Source of the DNA: QNES01 sp023143415
GTDB taxonomy: Bacteria; Pseudomonadota; Gammaproteobacteria; Beggiatoales; Beggiatoaceae
Length of the DNA: 10,488 bases
Assembly (NCBI GenBank): GCA_030632725.1
Contig: DAOVUF010000168.1
Coordinates: 1 to 10,488 of the forward strand
Direction: 5' to 3'
The notes beneath the pieces are model-generated. The model was not told the origin of the DNA, did not search any database, and worked only from the letters and a program-made list of their open reading frames with translations. The position numbers were made by a program, and so were the translations under genes. Below are positions 5,075-10,488 of the stretch, piece after piece; the first letter of the stretch is position 1; every line of letters begins with the position of its first letter.

Positions 5075-5280
5075 CCCCTCGTTCCCAAGCTGGAGCTCTC
5101 ATCGTTATACATAAGTCAAAAATCGTCAAAAGTAGGGTGGGTAGAGTGAAACGAAACCCACCATTTTCGGCGATGTGGTGGGTTTCGCTATCGCTCTACC
5201 CACCCTACGAAAAAATCATTTAAATCAAATACTTAAAAAGTTGTGACTAACGATGAGAGCTGGAGCTTGGGAACGAGGGG
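5075..5280. mobile_element. 206-bp nested palindromic element with 33-bp terminal inverted repeats
   Basis: Terminal arms 5075-5107 and 5248-5280 start CCCCTCGTTCCCAAGCT and match as inverted repeats except for three central bases (GGA against CCA). Inside sits a second, complete palindrome (5132-5208) whose arms start GTAGGGTGGGTAGAG. That inner family recurs at 10404-10480. A half-copy of the outer arm lies at 6833-6854. No ORF is present. Confidence 0.8.
5132..5208. repeat. GTAGGGTGGGTAGAG palindrome, copy 1
   Basis: Arms 5132-5163 and 5176-5208 form a near-perfect stem. The right arm complement carries CGATAGCGAAACCC where the left has TGAAACGAAACCC, i.e. one short indel plus changes. 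It ends inward in CCCACCA/TGGTGGG with a loop of about 12 nt. Confidence 0.85.
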
Positions 5281-5309
5281 AAAATTCAACTCTTAATTCG
5301 CATAAACAA

Positions 5310-5654
5310 TTAGAAAGTACCGCTATTCCATCCCCATAAGGAAGCTTGAGCGTTGATAAACTCAATATACACCCTATCTTTAGGAATTTTCAGTGTCTCT
5401 TCAATGAATGAACAGAGTGTTTCTGATAATCCCGGCGTACTATCCGTTGATAAACGGATGCTTTTGAGCATTAGAAAGGCTGTTGGTTCATCCGTGCCTG
5501 CAAATCGCATCGGCGTGTTGGCTTCAATGGCAACCATGACATAACCTTCTGGTTTTCCTAACGCTTCGGCAACGGCTTGTGACGCTTTTGCCAATAAGGT
5601 TGCTTGTTCTTTCGGTTTTATGTCAACATTAGTTTGAATTTGTAAATACGGCAT
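5310..5654 (-). CDS. MIF-family tautomerase homologue
   Basis: A 114-residue protein of the macrophage migration inhibitory factor / phenylpyruvate-dopachrome tautomerase family. Met removal would expose the catalytic Pro2 (MPYLQIQTN). GKPEGYVMV (33-41) carries the lysine equivalent to MIF Lys32. DRVYIEFINAQASLWGWN (93-110) and the terminal STF-like SGTF match the MIF C-terminus ([21 protein letters not shown] in human, with a one-residue offset). The family forms trimers with the proline as general base; the physiological substrate in bacteria is unknown. Unlike most genes here it has a strong Shine-Dalgarno, AGGAG at 5662-5666, 7 nt before ATG. It is divergent from ispA across 96 bp. Confidence 0.9.
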   Translation of the reverse strand: MPYLQIQTNVDIKPKEQATLLAKASQAVAEALGKPEGYVMVAIEANTPMRFAGTDEPTAFLMLKSIRLSTDSTPGLSETLCSFIEETLKIPKDRVYIEFINAQASLWGWNSGTF

Positions 5655-5661
5655 TTTTTTA

Positions 5662-5666
5662 CTCCT
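5662..5666 (-). promoter_or_regulatory. Strong ribosome binding site of the MIF-like gene
   Basis: AGGAG on the minus strand with 7-nt spacing to ATG (5652-5654). It fixes the start that gives an N-terminal Met-Pro. Confidence 0.8.
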
Positions 5667-5750
5667 GAATTTAAATGTAAACCTCTTGCCTATCGTCAGA
5701 CTAAGACGATTGGTTTTCTCTTCAAAAAATATATCGGTTATTCTAACATA

Positions 5751-6638
5751 ATGTCCCTTAACTCTTTAATGACGACTTACCAAAAACGAGTTGATACCGC
5801 CTTAGATGGCTGGTTGCCAATTCCTGATATTCAACCCCATCGCTTGCATGAGGCAATGCGTTATGCGGTACAAGGCGGGGGGAAACGAATACGCCCTTTG
5901 CTTGTTTATTTAACAGGCAATGCCCTGAGCGTCGATTTGACGGTATTAGATGCACCTGCATGTGCCGTTGAACTTATCCATGCCTATTCATTAGTACATG
6001 ATGACTTACCCGGTATGGATGATGATGATTTGCGTCGTGGAAAACCAACTTGTCATAAAGCGTTTGATGAAGCAACGGCTATTTTGGTAGGCGATGCGCT
6101 ACAAACGCTGGCATTTTACGTGTTGACTCATGATCCTCATTTAGAGATAAACGACAAACGACGTTTGGAAATGATTGAAACACTGGCACTGGCAAGTGGC
6201 TCACGCGGCATGGCTGGTGGACAAGCTATTGACATGGAGTCTGTTGGACAGTCTTTAAATATTGCTGAATTGGAAAATATGCACATTCATAAAACGGGCG
6301 CGTTGATTCGTGCCTGTGTCAAACTGGGTGCGCTCGCTAGTGCGATTGATGATAACCAACTGAAAAAACTGGATCACTATGCGAAGTGTATTGGTTTAGC
6401 CTTTCAAATTCAAGATGATATTTTAGATGTTGAATCTAGCACTGAAACATTAGGTAAACGTCAAGGTTCAGATATTGCTCATGATAAAGTCACTTATCCC
6501 GCTTTGTTAGGGCTAGGTGGGGCAAAGCAAATGGCAGCGGAATTAATTGAGGAGGCTAAAAATAGCCTCGCCGATTTTGATGAAAAAGCGGAATCGCTAC
6601 ATTGGATGGCGAATTATATTGTGGAACGTCATTATTAA
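5751..6638 (+). CDS. ispA: IspA, farnesyl diphosphate synthase
   Basis: A 295-residue all-helical polyprenyl synthase (E. coli IspA has 299). GGGKRIRP (42-49) binds isopentenyl diphosphate. The first aspartate-rich motif is D84-D85-LPGM-D90, the bacterial form with a two-residue insertion, followed by DDDLRRGKPTCH (91-102). GGQAIDM lies at 157-162. K181-T182 and the second aspartate motif QIQDDILD (219-226) follow, then KRQGSDIAHDKVTYP (236-250). Y79-S80 before the first motif match IspA and suit a C15 product. It makes farnesyl diphosphate from IPP and DMAPP/GPP for undecaprenyl phosphate, quinone side chains and related products. The start is an ATG at 5751 without a clear Shine-Dalgarno. 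The usual xseB upstream and dxs downstream are missing; a repeat tract starts two bases after the stop. Confidence 0.96.
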   Translation: MSLNSLMTTYQKRVDTALDGWLPIPDIQPHRLHEAMRYAVQGGGKRIRPLLVYLTGNALSVDLTVLDAPACAVELIHAYSLVHDDLPGMDDDDLRRGKPTCHKAFDEATAILVGDALQTLAFYVLTHDPHLEINDKRRLEMIETLALASGSRGMAGGQAIDMESVGQSLNIAELENMHIHKTGALIRACVKLGALASAIDDNQLKKLDHYAKCIGLAFQIQDDILDVESSTETLGKRQGSDIAHDKVTYPALLGLGGAKQMAAELIEEAKNSLADFDEKAESLHWMANYIVERHY

Positions 6639-6640
6639 TG

Positions 6641-6680
6641 AATGATGAATGGTGAATGGTGAATGATGAATGATGAATGG
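6641..6680. repeat. Heptanucleotide tandem repeat AATGRTG
   Basis: Five full 7-bp units and a partial sixth starting two bases after the ispA stop: AATGATG, AATGGTG, AATGGTG, AATGATG, AATGATG, AATGG. It resembles the short heptameric tandem repeats best known from filamentous cyanobacteria. Slippage here would not change the ispA product. Confidence 0.9.
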
Positions 6681-6691
6681 TTTTCGAGTAG

Positions 6692-6719
6692 GGTGGGCAA
6701 AGTCTTTTTCTTGCCCACC
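6692..6719 (+). terminator. Hairpin, possible ispA terminator
   Basis: A 9-bp perfect stem, GGTGGGCAA (6692-6700) and TTGCCCACC (6711-6719), with a 10-nt loop, 53 bp past the ispA stop. A-rich sequence follows rather than T-rich, so it is not a classic intrinsic terminator on this strand. It is a shortened relative of the GTAGGGTGGG palindromes. Confidence 0.35.
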
Positions 6720-6742
6720 TATTGAAAAAAGTTAAACTGTAG

Positions 6743-6812
6743 GGGCGAACCTGCGTGTTCGCCCTTTCGCCTTGAAACGTATTCAGGGCTGTTGGGGCGA
6801 ATCTGTTCGCCC
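6743..6812. repeat. Two GGGCGAA...TTCGCCC hairpins
   Basis: GGGCGAAC (6743-6750) pairs with GTTCGCCC (6757-6764). GGGCGAA (6795-6801) pairs with TTCGCCC (6806-6812). They are direct neighbours of one repeat type with 4-6 nt loops. Confidence 0.8.
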
Positions 6813-6867
6813 TGGCTTAACTTAATGGCATTGACGCTGGAGCGTGGGAACGAGAAAAAAGACTTTT

Positions 6868-6898
6868 TGGAGTCCATTCGAGGTTTGAATGGACTCCA
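6868..6898. repeat. 12-bp hairpin combining GGAGTCC and ATTCGAGGTTT motifs
   Basis: TGGAGTCCATTC (6868-6879) pairs perfectly with GAATGGACTCCA (6887-6898) around loop GAGGTTT. The left arm plus loop reproduces the junction seen at 13-30, where GGAGTAC runs into ATTCGAGGTTT. It may be a deletion derivative of that composite. Confidence 0.75.
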
Positions 6899-6922
6899 TA
6901 ATATCCGATTGTGCTTCAGTAC

Positions 6923-7029
6923 ATATAGTCGTTCTAAATGATTTGTCAATTTTGACAGCTAAAGAAACGGGCAGTTTTTTCAAAAAACTTGGTTTCTATA
7001 AATCCACGAATCATTTAGGATCACTATAT
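6923..7029. mobile_element. 107-bp MITE-like element with ATATAGT termini
   Basis: Terminal arms 6923-6946 and 7006-7029 (24 bp, containing CTAAATGATTYGT) are imperfect inverted repeats with four mismatches. Both ends have TATA, compatible with insertion at TA as in IS630/Tc1-type elements (an inference). The centre is an imperfect hairpin (6963-6997) of the AGAAAnC...GnTTTCT type shared with the elements near 2211 and 2597. No transposase gene is present. Confidence 0.65.
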
Positions 7030-7183
7030 AAGCAATGCGAGTTAAGAATTGAAATTTTGGTGTTTTAGCTTTGGTTGTGTTAAATCGCCAAAGCATTTAA
7101 GGCGAAGAGTTTTTTGAAGAAAAACTATTAGCCTCAAATTGATGTTATTTTATGAAAATGGTGTGTCTTATTTTTTACTATAA

Positions 7184-7210
7184 AATCAATAACTTATATA
7201 GTTATTGATT
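7184..7210 (-). terminator. AT-rich hairpin at the lgt 3' end
   Basis: AATCAATAAC (7184-7193) pairs perfectly with GTTATTGATT (7201-7210) around a 7-nt loop. It starts 10 bp past the lgt stop in the direction of lgt transcription and is followed on that strand by TTTATAG. It is a plausible though weak, A:T-rich terminator. Confidence 0.5.
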
Positions 7211-7220
7211 GAGACGAGTT

Positions 7221-8009
7221 TCAGCTTTCAGTCGTTTGCCGATAAGCAAGTCTCATCAATATAAACCCTGCGATTAGCATGGGTAAACTTAAAAGTTGCC
7301 CCATCGTCATCCAATCAAAAGCGATAAAACCTAAGTGGGCATCGGGGGTGCGAAAAAATTCAATCAAAAAGCGAAAACTCGCATAGCCTATTAAAAATAA
7401 TCCCGATACTGCCATCATTGGGCGGGAACGTTTAGAAAACAGCCACAAAATAATAAATAAGGCGATTCCTTCAAGGGCCATTTGATATAATTGTGAGGGA
7501 TGGCGCGGGAATTGATCAACATGAGGAAATACCATACCCCAAGGTAAATCTGTTGTACGCCCCCATAGCTCGCCGTTTATAAAATTGCCGATTCGCCCTG
7601 TACACAAACCTAGCGGAATAAGCGGTGCTATAAAATCCGTGACTTCAAAAAAGTGTCGTTTAATTTTACGAGCATATAACCACATTGCGATTAAAACACC
7701 GATAAGTCCCCCATGAAACGACATACCGCCATGCCAGACTTTAAAAATGGCTAACGGTGAATCTATATAAGCCGGTAAATCATAAAATAGGATATATCCC
7801 AATCTTCCGCCTAATACCACACCAAGGGCGGCGTAAAAAATAATATCACTCAACTGTTCTTGTGTAAAAATGGCATCAGCTTCTCGTGTTCGCCGTGAAC
7901 CTAACCACCAGGCGAGACCAAAACCAATTAAGTACATCAGGCCATACCAATGTACTTTTAATGGACCAACTTGGAATAAAATTGGATCAATTTCAGGATA
8001 AATTAACAT
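7221..8009 (-). CDS. lgt: Lgt, prolipoprotein diacylglyceryl transferase
   Basis: A 262-residue inner-membrane enzyme with about seven hydrophobic segments. It transfers diacylglycerol from phosphatidylglycerol to the lipobox cysteine of prolipoproteins, the first step of lipoprotein maturation. HGG at 99-101 holds the conserved His. GRIGNFINGELWGR (138-151) is the Lgt signature, with R139 and N142 equivalent to R143 and N146 of E. coli. RFLIEFFR (213-220) carries the second essential arginine. FRHPSQLY-type sequence (PRHPSQLYQ, 168-176) is also typical. The ATG at 8007-8009 starts MLIYPEIDPILFQVGPLKVHWYG, the usual N-terminus. BamD in this window is one predicted client. thyA, a common downstream neighbour, is absent. 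A 149-bp gap with repeats separates it from the algR-like gene upstream on the same strand. Confidence 0.96.
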   Translation of the reverse strand: MLIYPEIDPILFQVGPLKVHWYGLMYLIGFGLAWWLGSRRTREADAIFTQEQLSDIIFYAALGVVLGGRLGYILFYDLPAYIDSPLAIFKVWHGGMSFHGGLIGVLIAMWLYARKIKRHFFEVTDFIAPLIPLGLCTGRIGNFINGELWGRTTDLPWGMVFPHVDQFPRHPSQLYQMALEGIALFIILWLFSKRSRPMMAVSGLFLIGYASFRFLIEFFRTPDAHLGFIAFDWMTMGQLLSLPMLIAGFILMRLAYRQTTES

Positions 8010-8076
8010 AATTTTCAGTGTTTGAAGATGAAGTGTTCTGAAAAAACTTTTGAGATAGATGATTAAAGATGAAAGC

Positions 8077-8154
8077 TCAAAGCTAAAGCGTTGAACTCCA
8101 ATAAGAAGATCAAAGCTAAAGCGTTGAACTCCAATAAGAGCTATTGAACTCCAA
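8077..8154 (-). repeat. Direct repeats of the GGAGTNC...GCTTTG family upstream of lgt
   Basis: Two exact 30-bp copies (8077-8106 and 8110-8139) with 33-bp period, each holding the 22-bp repeat on the minus strand with T at the variable position, plus a partial third copy (TTGAACTCCAA, 8144-8154). They occupy the space between the algR-like stop and lgt. Confidence 0.9.
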
Positions 8155-8158
8155 AGTT

Positions 8159-8902
8159 TTATGGAGAACTAGGAAGACGCATGTTTTTCAATTGTTGCTT
8201 AACTTTTTGTAAATGCCGTCTGCTAATTTCCAACGGTTTTTCAACATCTTTTAGTATGAGATAAGGACGTTTTATTATTCCTTTTCTTAAAGCAATGATA
8301 TGTGTAAGTGCGACTAATCTATTACGATGTATGCGTAAAAATTGTCCGGCAAATTCTTGTTCCAAGTTTTTTAACGTTTCACTAATTAACGCTTCCCCCT
8401 CTTTCCAATACATTTTGACAGATTTTTCATAAGCATAAAAACAAGAAATTTGACTCACAGGCACTAAAAATTTTTCGCCTTGTTCACAATAATTAATGTA
8501 AGTGCGAGCGCGAGGGTTCGGAGAAATAACCGCAGATTGGGCTTGTCTAAACCGATAAGCCCGTTTAATAGCTTCCTCTAATCGTTCCTTACGAATCGGT
8601 TTGAGTAGATAATCTACTGCTTGATGCTCAAAGGCTTCTAGGGCATGATCACTGTAAGCCGTCGTAAAAATAACAGCAGGGGCAGGATGTAATAAAGCCA
8701 ACTGCTCGCTCGCCTTCATGCCATCCATCCCAGGCATACGAATATCAATTAAAACAGCATCAGCATCATAAATCTCAGCAACTTCTATCGCTTCTCTACC
8801 ATTACATGCTTCTGCAACAACTTTGCCTAGTCCCAATTCATTAATTAATGCATTTAAACGCTCTCGCGCTAAGATTTCATCATCGGCAATAACTATTCTC
8901 AT
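8159..8902 (-). CDS. algR: AlgR-like LytTR response regulator
   Basis: A 247-residue cytoplasmic transcription factor, the length of Pseudomonas AlgR (248). The receiver domain (1-120) has acidic D7-D8, phosphoacceptor D53 in LIDIRMPG, T80/T81 and K101 in LLKPI. The C-terminal LytTR DNA-binding domain spans about 133-238, with FLRIHRNRLV (188-197), typical of the family, and LEISRRHLQKVKQQL (224-238). The gene starts inside the 3' end of the kinase gene (23-bp overlap), so the two are almost surely co-transcribed and translationally coupled. The kinase would phosphorylate D53. In Pseudomonas AlgR controls alginate, type IV pili and virulence; the targets here cannot be told. The symbol is given by similarity and partner; other LytTR regulators are possible. 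Confidence 0.85.
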   Translation of the reverse strand: MRIVIADDEILARERLNALINELGLGKVVAEACNGREAIEVAEIYDADAVLIDIRMPGMDGMKASEQLALLHPAPAVIFTTAYSDHALEAFEHQAVDYLLKPIRKERLEEAIKRAYRFRQAQSAVISPNPRARTYINYCEQGEKFLVPVSQISCFYAYEKSVKMYWKEGEALISETLKNLEQEFAGQFLRIHRNRLVALTHIIALRKGIIKRPYLILKDVEKPLEISRRHLQKVKQQLKNMRLPSSP

Positions 8903-10157
8903 CTTTTTGATTTATATAAGGAAAAATCATATTTACTTGATAAAAATTAGCGTCTTTTTGAAGACTTAATTTCGCGTGTTTGCCATAAAAAATCCGTAAA
9001 CGTTGTTGAACATTTTCTTGTGCCATCTGATGCCCTTGATGTTGAGAATCGCTTTCTTTCAAAGGATTTTTCACATTGAGTTTAATTTCTTTACCATCAA
9101 ACTTTCCCATAATACTAATGGTTCCCCCATCAGGTAAAGGTTGAATACCATGATAAATTGCATTTTCTAACAAAGGTTGCAAGCTAAGGGGTGGCAATAA
9201 AGCATCTTTAGGTATCTTATCTATATCCCAAACCAATTGCAAACGTTCACCCAGTCGTAATGTTTCAATGTTTAAATACTGCCGACATAAAACCAATTCT
9301 TCTTGAAAAGTCACACCTGTTTTTATTTCTGCTAAACTGGCACGAAATAAGTCGGCAAAATCTAATACCGCTTGTTCTGCTTTATCCGGTTGAAAACGGA
9401 TTAAACAGGCGATGGCATTCATGCTATTAAATAAAAAATGGGGACGAATACGCGCCTGCAACGCTTGAGCACGGGCATTTGCACTGGCTTCAATTTCTTT
9501 TTTCCAATGATATTGAATATAAAAGTAGCGTAAAGTGACTGCACTAATAATTGCGCTGATACCCATATTGCGCCATAAAAACCATTGATGTCTTAGAAAT
9601 TCTGGGGAGGTTTGATGATAAATCCATTCCGTTAAAATCAAAGTATTCATCAATATGAACACATAACTCAGTACCAGAATATCTTTTTTTATGAGTTTAT
9701 ACTTATAAATATAGCTCAATATGAGTAAACTGCCAATAGCACTCATCGCAAAATATTTGAGTAAAAATGGGTGATGAGAAGTTTTCCATCTGAATTCTGT
9801 TGATAACATATATTCATGCCATCCATAAGCAAATTCACTCATAATAAAAGTCACCATCAAAATAAGTAAATAAGCCACCAAACCGATAACAATGTCGCTT
9901 TCTAATTTAGAAAATTGGCGACGTAGCATACATAAAAGCCCCATACTTACTAGGGTAATCCATTGTATAAATAAAGAAAACATCGCTAAATTTGGAATTA
10001 ATTCCTTTTTTATATACGCCCAACCAGTTCCATCTTTACTTAGCGGTGCTAATGCCAAAACAAAAGCAAGTAGCTCTGTCACAATAATGGTTAAAAATAT
10101 GGTATAAACGTTACAAAAATCTGGCAGAAATTGCTCTTTATCTTGTTTGGATTGCAT
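8880..10157 (-). CDS. algZ: AlgZ/FimS-like sensor histidine kinase (LytS-type)
   Basis: A 425-residue membrane kinase. Six hydrophobic helices span about 15-38, 57-78, 88-108, 134-151, 159-180 and 195-214. The His_kinase domain follows, with RIRPHFLFNSMNAI (237-249) and phosphoacceptor H240. The N-box-like LLENAIYHGI (329-338, N332) is present, but the glycine-rich G box is degenerate (GHQMAQENVQQRL, 375-387), as is typical of AlgZ/FimS rather than classical kinases. It has no PAS, HAMP or large periplasmic sensor domain, so the signal is probably sensed in the membrane. It is longer than Pseudomonas AlgZ (358), chiefly in the N-terminal membrane part. The start codon lies 29 bp from the end of a palindromic element, so its promoter is inside or beyond that element, or squeezed into the gap. 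It forms an operon with the algR-like gene. Confidence 0.85.
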   Translation of the reverse strand: MQSKQDKEQFLPDFCNVYTIFLTIIVTELLAFVLALAPLSKDGTGWAYIKKELIPNLAMFSLFIQWITLVSMGLLCMLRRQFSKLESDIVIGLVAYLLILMVTFIMSEFAYGWHEYMLSTEFRWKTSHHPFLLKYFAMSAIGSLLILSYIYKYKLIKKDILVLSYVFILMNTLILTEWIYHQTSPEFLRHQWFLWRNMGISAIISAVTLRYFYIQYHWKKEIEASANARAQALQARIRPHFLFNSMNAIACLIRFQPDKAEQAVLDFADLFRASLAEIKTGVTFQEELVLCRQYLNIETLRLGERLQLVWDIDKIPKDALLPPLSLQPLLENAIYHGIQPLPDGGTISIMGKFDGKEIKLNVKNPLKESDSQHQGHQMAQENVQQRLRIFYGKHAKLSLQKDANFYQVNMIFPYINQKDENSYCR

Positions 10158-10186
10158 CTTTTATTGGAAACTTTGCTTTAGAATAT

Positions 10187-10366
10187 GTAACTACTCAGCG
10201 GTTAGCCTTGAAATCAATTTCAAGGCGAAAAGCATTCGAGGCTAAAGTTTTTTCTTTAAAAAAACTTTAGCCTCGAATAGTCTGCTAAAGCAGACTAATT
10301 AAATTAGCTGAACCTGTTTTAGCTGTCTGCCTTGAAATCAATTTCAAGGCGGAGCGGAGTAGTTAC
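10187..10366. mobile_element. Palindromic GTAACTACTC element, copy 3
   Basis: Bounded by GTAACTACTC (10187-10196) and GAGTAGTTAC (10357-10366), 180 bp. Inside are CCTTGAAATCAATTTCAAGG at both ends (10206-10225 and 10330-10349), an AGTCTGCTAAAGCAGACT palindrome (10278-10295), and a perfect 20-bp hairpin of the ATTCGAGG type (10234-10278). It is non-coding and lies just upstream of the kinase gene. Confidence 0.8.
10234..10278. repeat. Perfect 20-bp inverted repeat (ATTCGAGG hairpin), copy 2
   Basis: Arms 10234-10253 and 10259-10278 are exact complements around a 5-nt loop. It differs from the hairpin at 20-62 at three positions per arm, and each change is matched on the other arm. Confidence 0.85.
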
Positions 10367-10403
10367 CATTTTTTTGTATCTTATTAAAATTTTGTGGTCG
10401 TTA

Positions 10404-10480
10404 TGTAGGGTGGGTAGAGCGATAGCGAAACCCACCATTTTTCAACGGAACGGTGCCACTTCGTTCCTACCCACCCTACA
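10404..10480. repeat. GTAGGGTGGGTAG palindrome, copy 2
   Basis: TGTAGGGTGGGTAG (10404-10417) pairs perfectly with CTACCCACCCTACA (10467-10480). The left half continues AGCGATAGCGAAACCCACCA exactly as in the right-arm complement of 5132-5208. The right half instead holds a GGAACG...CGTTCC sub-hairpin, so this is a recombined variant. Confidence 0.8.
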
Positions 10481-10488
10481 GAGAGATC

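Larger units (their letters stand above)
4849..5309. other. 461-bp gene-free region with two palindromic elements
   Basis: From left to right it holds a GTAACTACTC-family element (4887-5034), about 40 bp of A/T-rich DNA, and a 206-bp nested element (5075-5280). I find no ORF or RNA gene here. Any thiL promoter must lie within 4849-4886 or inside the first element. Confidence 0.7.
6639..7220. other. 582-bp gene-free mosaic between ispA and lgt
   Basis: In order: the heptamer tract (6641-6680); a GGTGGGCAA hairpin (6692-6719); two GGGCGAA hairpins (6743-6764 and 6795-6812); a half-arm of the 5075-5280 element (6833-6854); a 12-bp hairpin (6868-6898); a MITE-like element (6923-7029); A/T-rich DNA with fragments of the GCTTTAGCTTTG and AGAGTTTTTT repeats (7036-7140); and a hairpin at the lgt 3' end. 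A 76-codon frame on the minus strand (6719-6949) consists only of these repeats and is not a gene. Confidence 0.75.
10158..10488. other. Gene-free right end of the window
   Basis: Holds a 180-bp GTAACTACTC-family element (10187-10366), a short T-rich spacer and a GTAGGGTGGGTAG palindrome (10404-10480). No ORF of note. An AGAATA at 10180-10185 (TATTCT on the minus strand) could be a -10 box for the kinase gene, but I see no matching -35. Confidence 0.6.

Noticed and set aside
5710..5744. Promoter for ispA (TTGGTT with TATTCT)
   Set aside because: The spacing is 23 bp and other pairings give 14 bp; no convincing -35/-10 pair.
6719..6949. A 76-codon minus-strand frame between ispA and lgt
   Set aside because: It translates only hairpin repeats (GGGCGAA type and others); no credible protein features.
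10180..10208. Complete promoter in the gap between the element and the kinase gene
   Set aside because: Only a TATTCT -10-like box is visible; at 16-18 bp upstream there is no -35-like hexamer.

Overview
The window is an AT-rich stretch of a gammaproteobacterial chromosome. The genes that support this are an AlgZ/AlgR (LytS/LytTR-type) two-component pair, a BamD lipoprotein with a gammaproteobacterial layout, a DDxxxxD-type IspA, HemW, ThiL and Lgt. The many short palindromic repeats between genes, in particular the GTAGGGTGGGTAGAG, GGGCGAAC...GTTCGCCC and AGTCTGCTTTAGCAGACT types, resemble from memory those of large sulfur bacteria (Beggiatoa/Thioploca/Thiomargarita group). That placement is an inference and could not be tested here.

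Layout. 1-115: nested repeats. 116-1282 (+): hemW. 1432-1507 (+): tRNA-Lys(UUU) behind a good sigma70-like promoter. 1508-1668: a seven-unit tandem array abutting the tRNA CCA end. About 1672-1965 (+): remnant of a PIN-domain (VapC-like) toxin, without its N-terminal half and with a frameshift near the end. 1946-2710: palindromic elements around a 69-codon antitoxin-like ORF (2334-2543). 2733-3506 (-): bamD. 3507-3885: repeats. 3886-4848 (-): thiL. 4849-5309: two palindromic elements. 5310-5654 (-): MIF-family tautomerase homologue. 5751-6638 (+): ispA. 6639-7220: a dense mosaic of repeats. 7221-8009 (-): lgt. 8159-8902 and 8880-10157 (-): algR-like regulator and algZ-like kinase genes, overlapping by 23 bp. 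10158-10488: two more palindromic elements.

Functionally this is a string of housekeeping genes with no single shared pathway: heme handling (HemW), outer-membrane assembly (BamD), lipoprotein maturation (Lgt, which would modify BamD among others), thiamine diphosphate synthesis (ThiL), isoprenoid precursor synthesis (IspA), and one signalling pair. Genes usually found beside them in other gammaproteobacteria (nusB/pgpA for thiL, xseB/dxs for ispA, thyA for lgt) are absent. Nearly every gene junction is filled by repeats, and only about two thirds of the window is genic.

The unusual content is therefore non-coding: at least four classes of short, non-autonomous, palindromic elements that nest in each other and share internal hairpins, plus the array and toxin remnant downstream of the tRNA. 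I see no transposase, CRISPR array, defence operon or biosynthetic cluster, and no new multi-gene system is evident.
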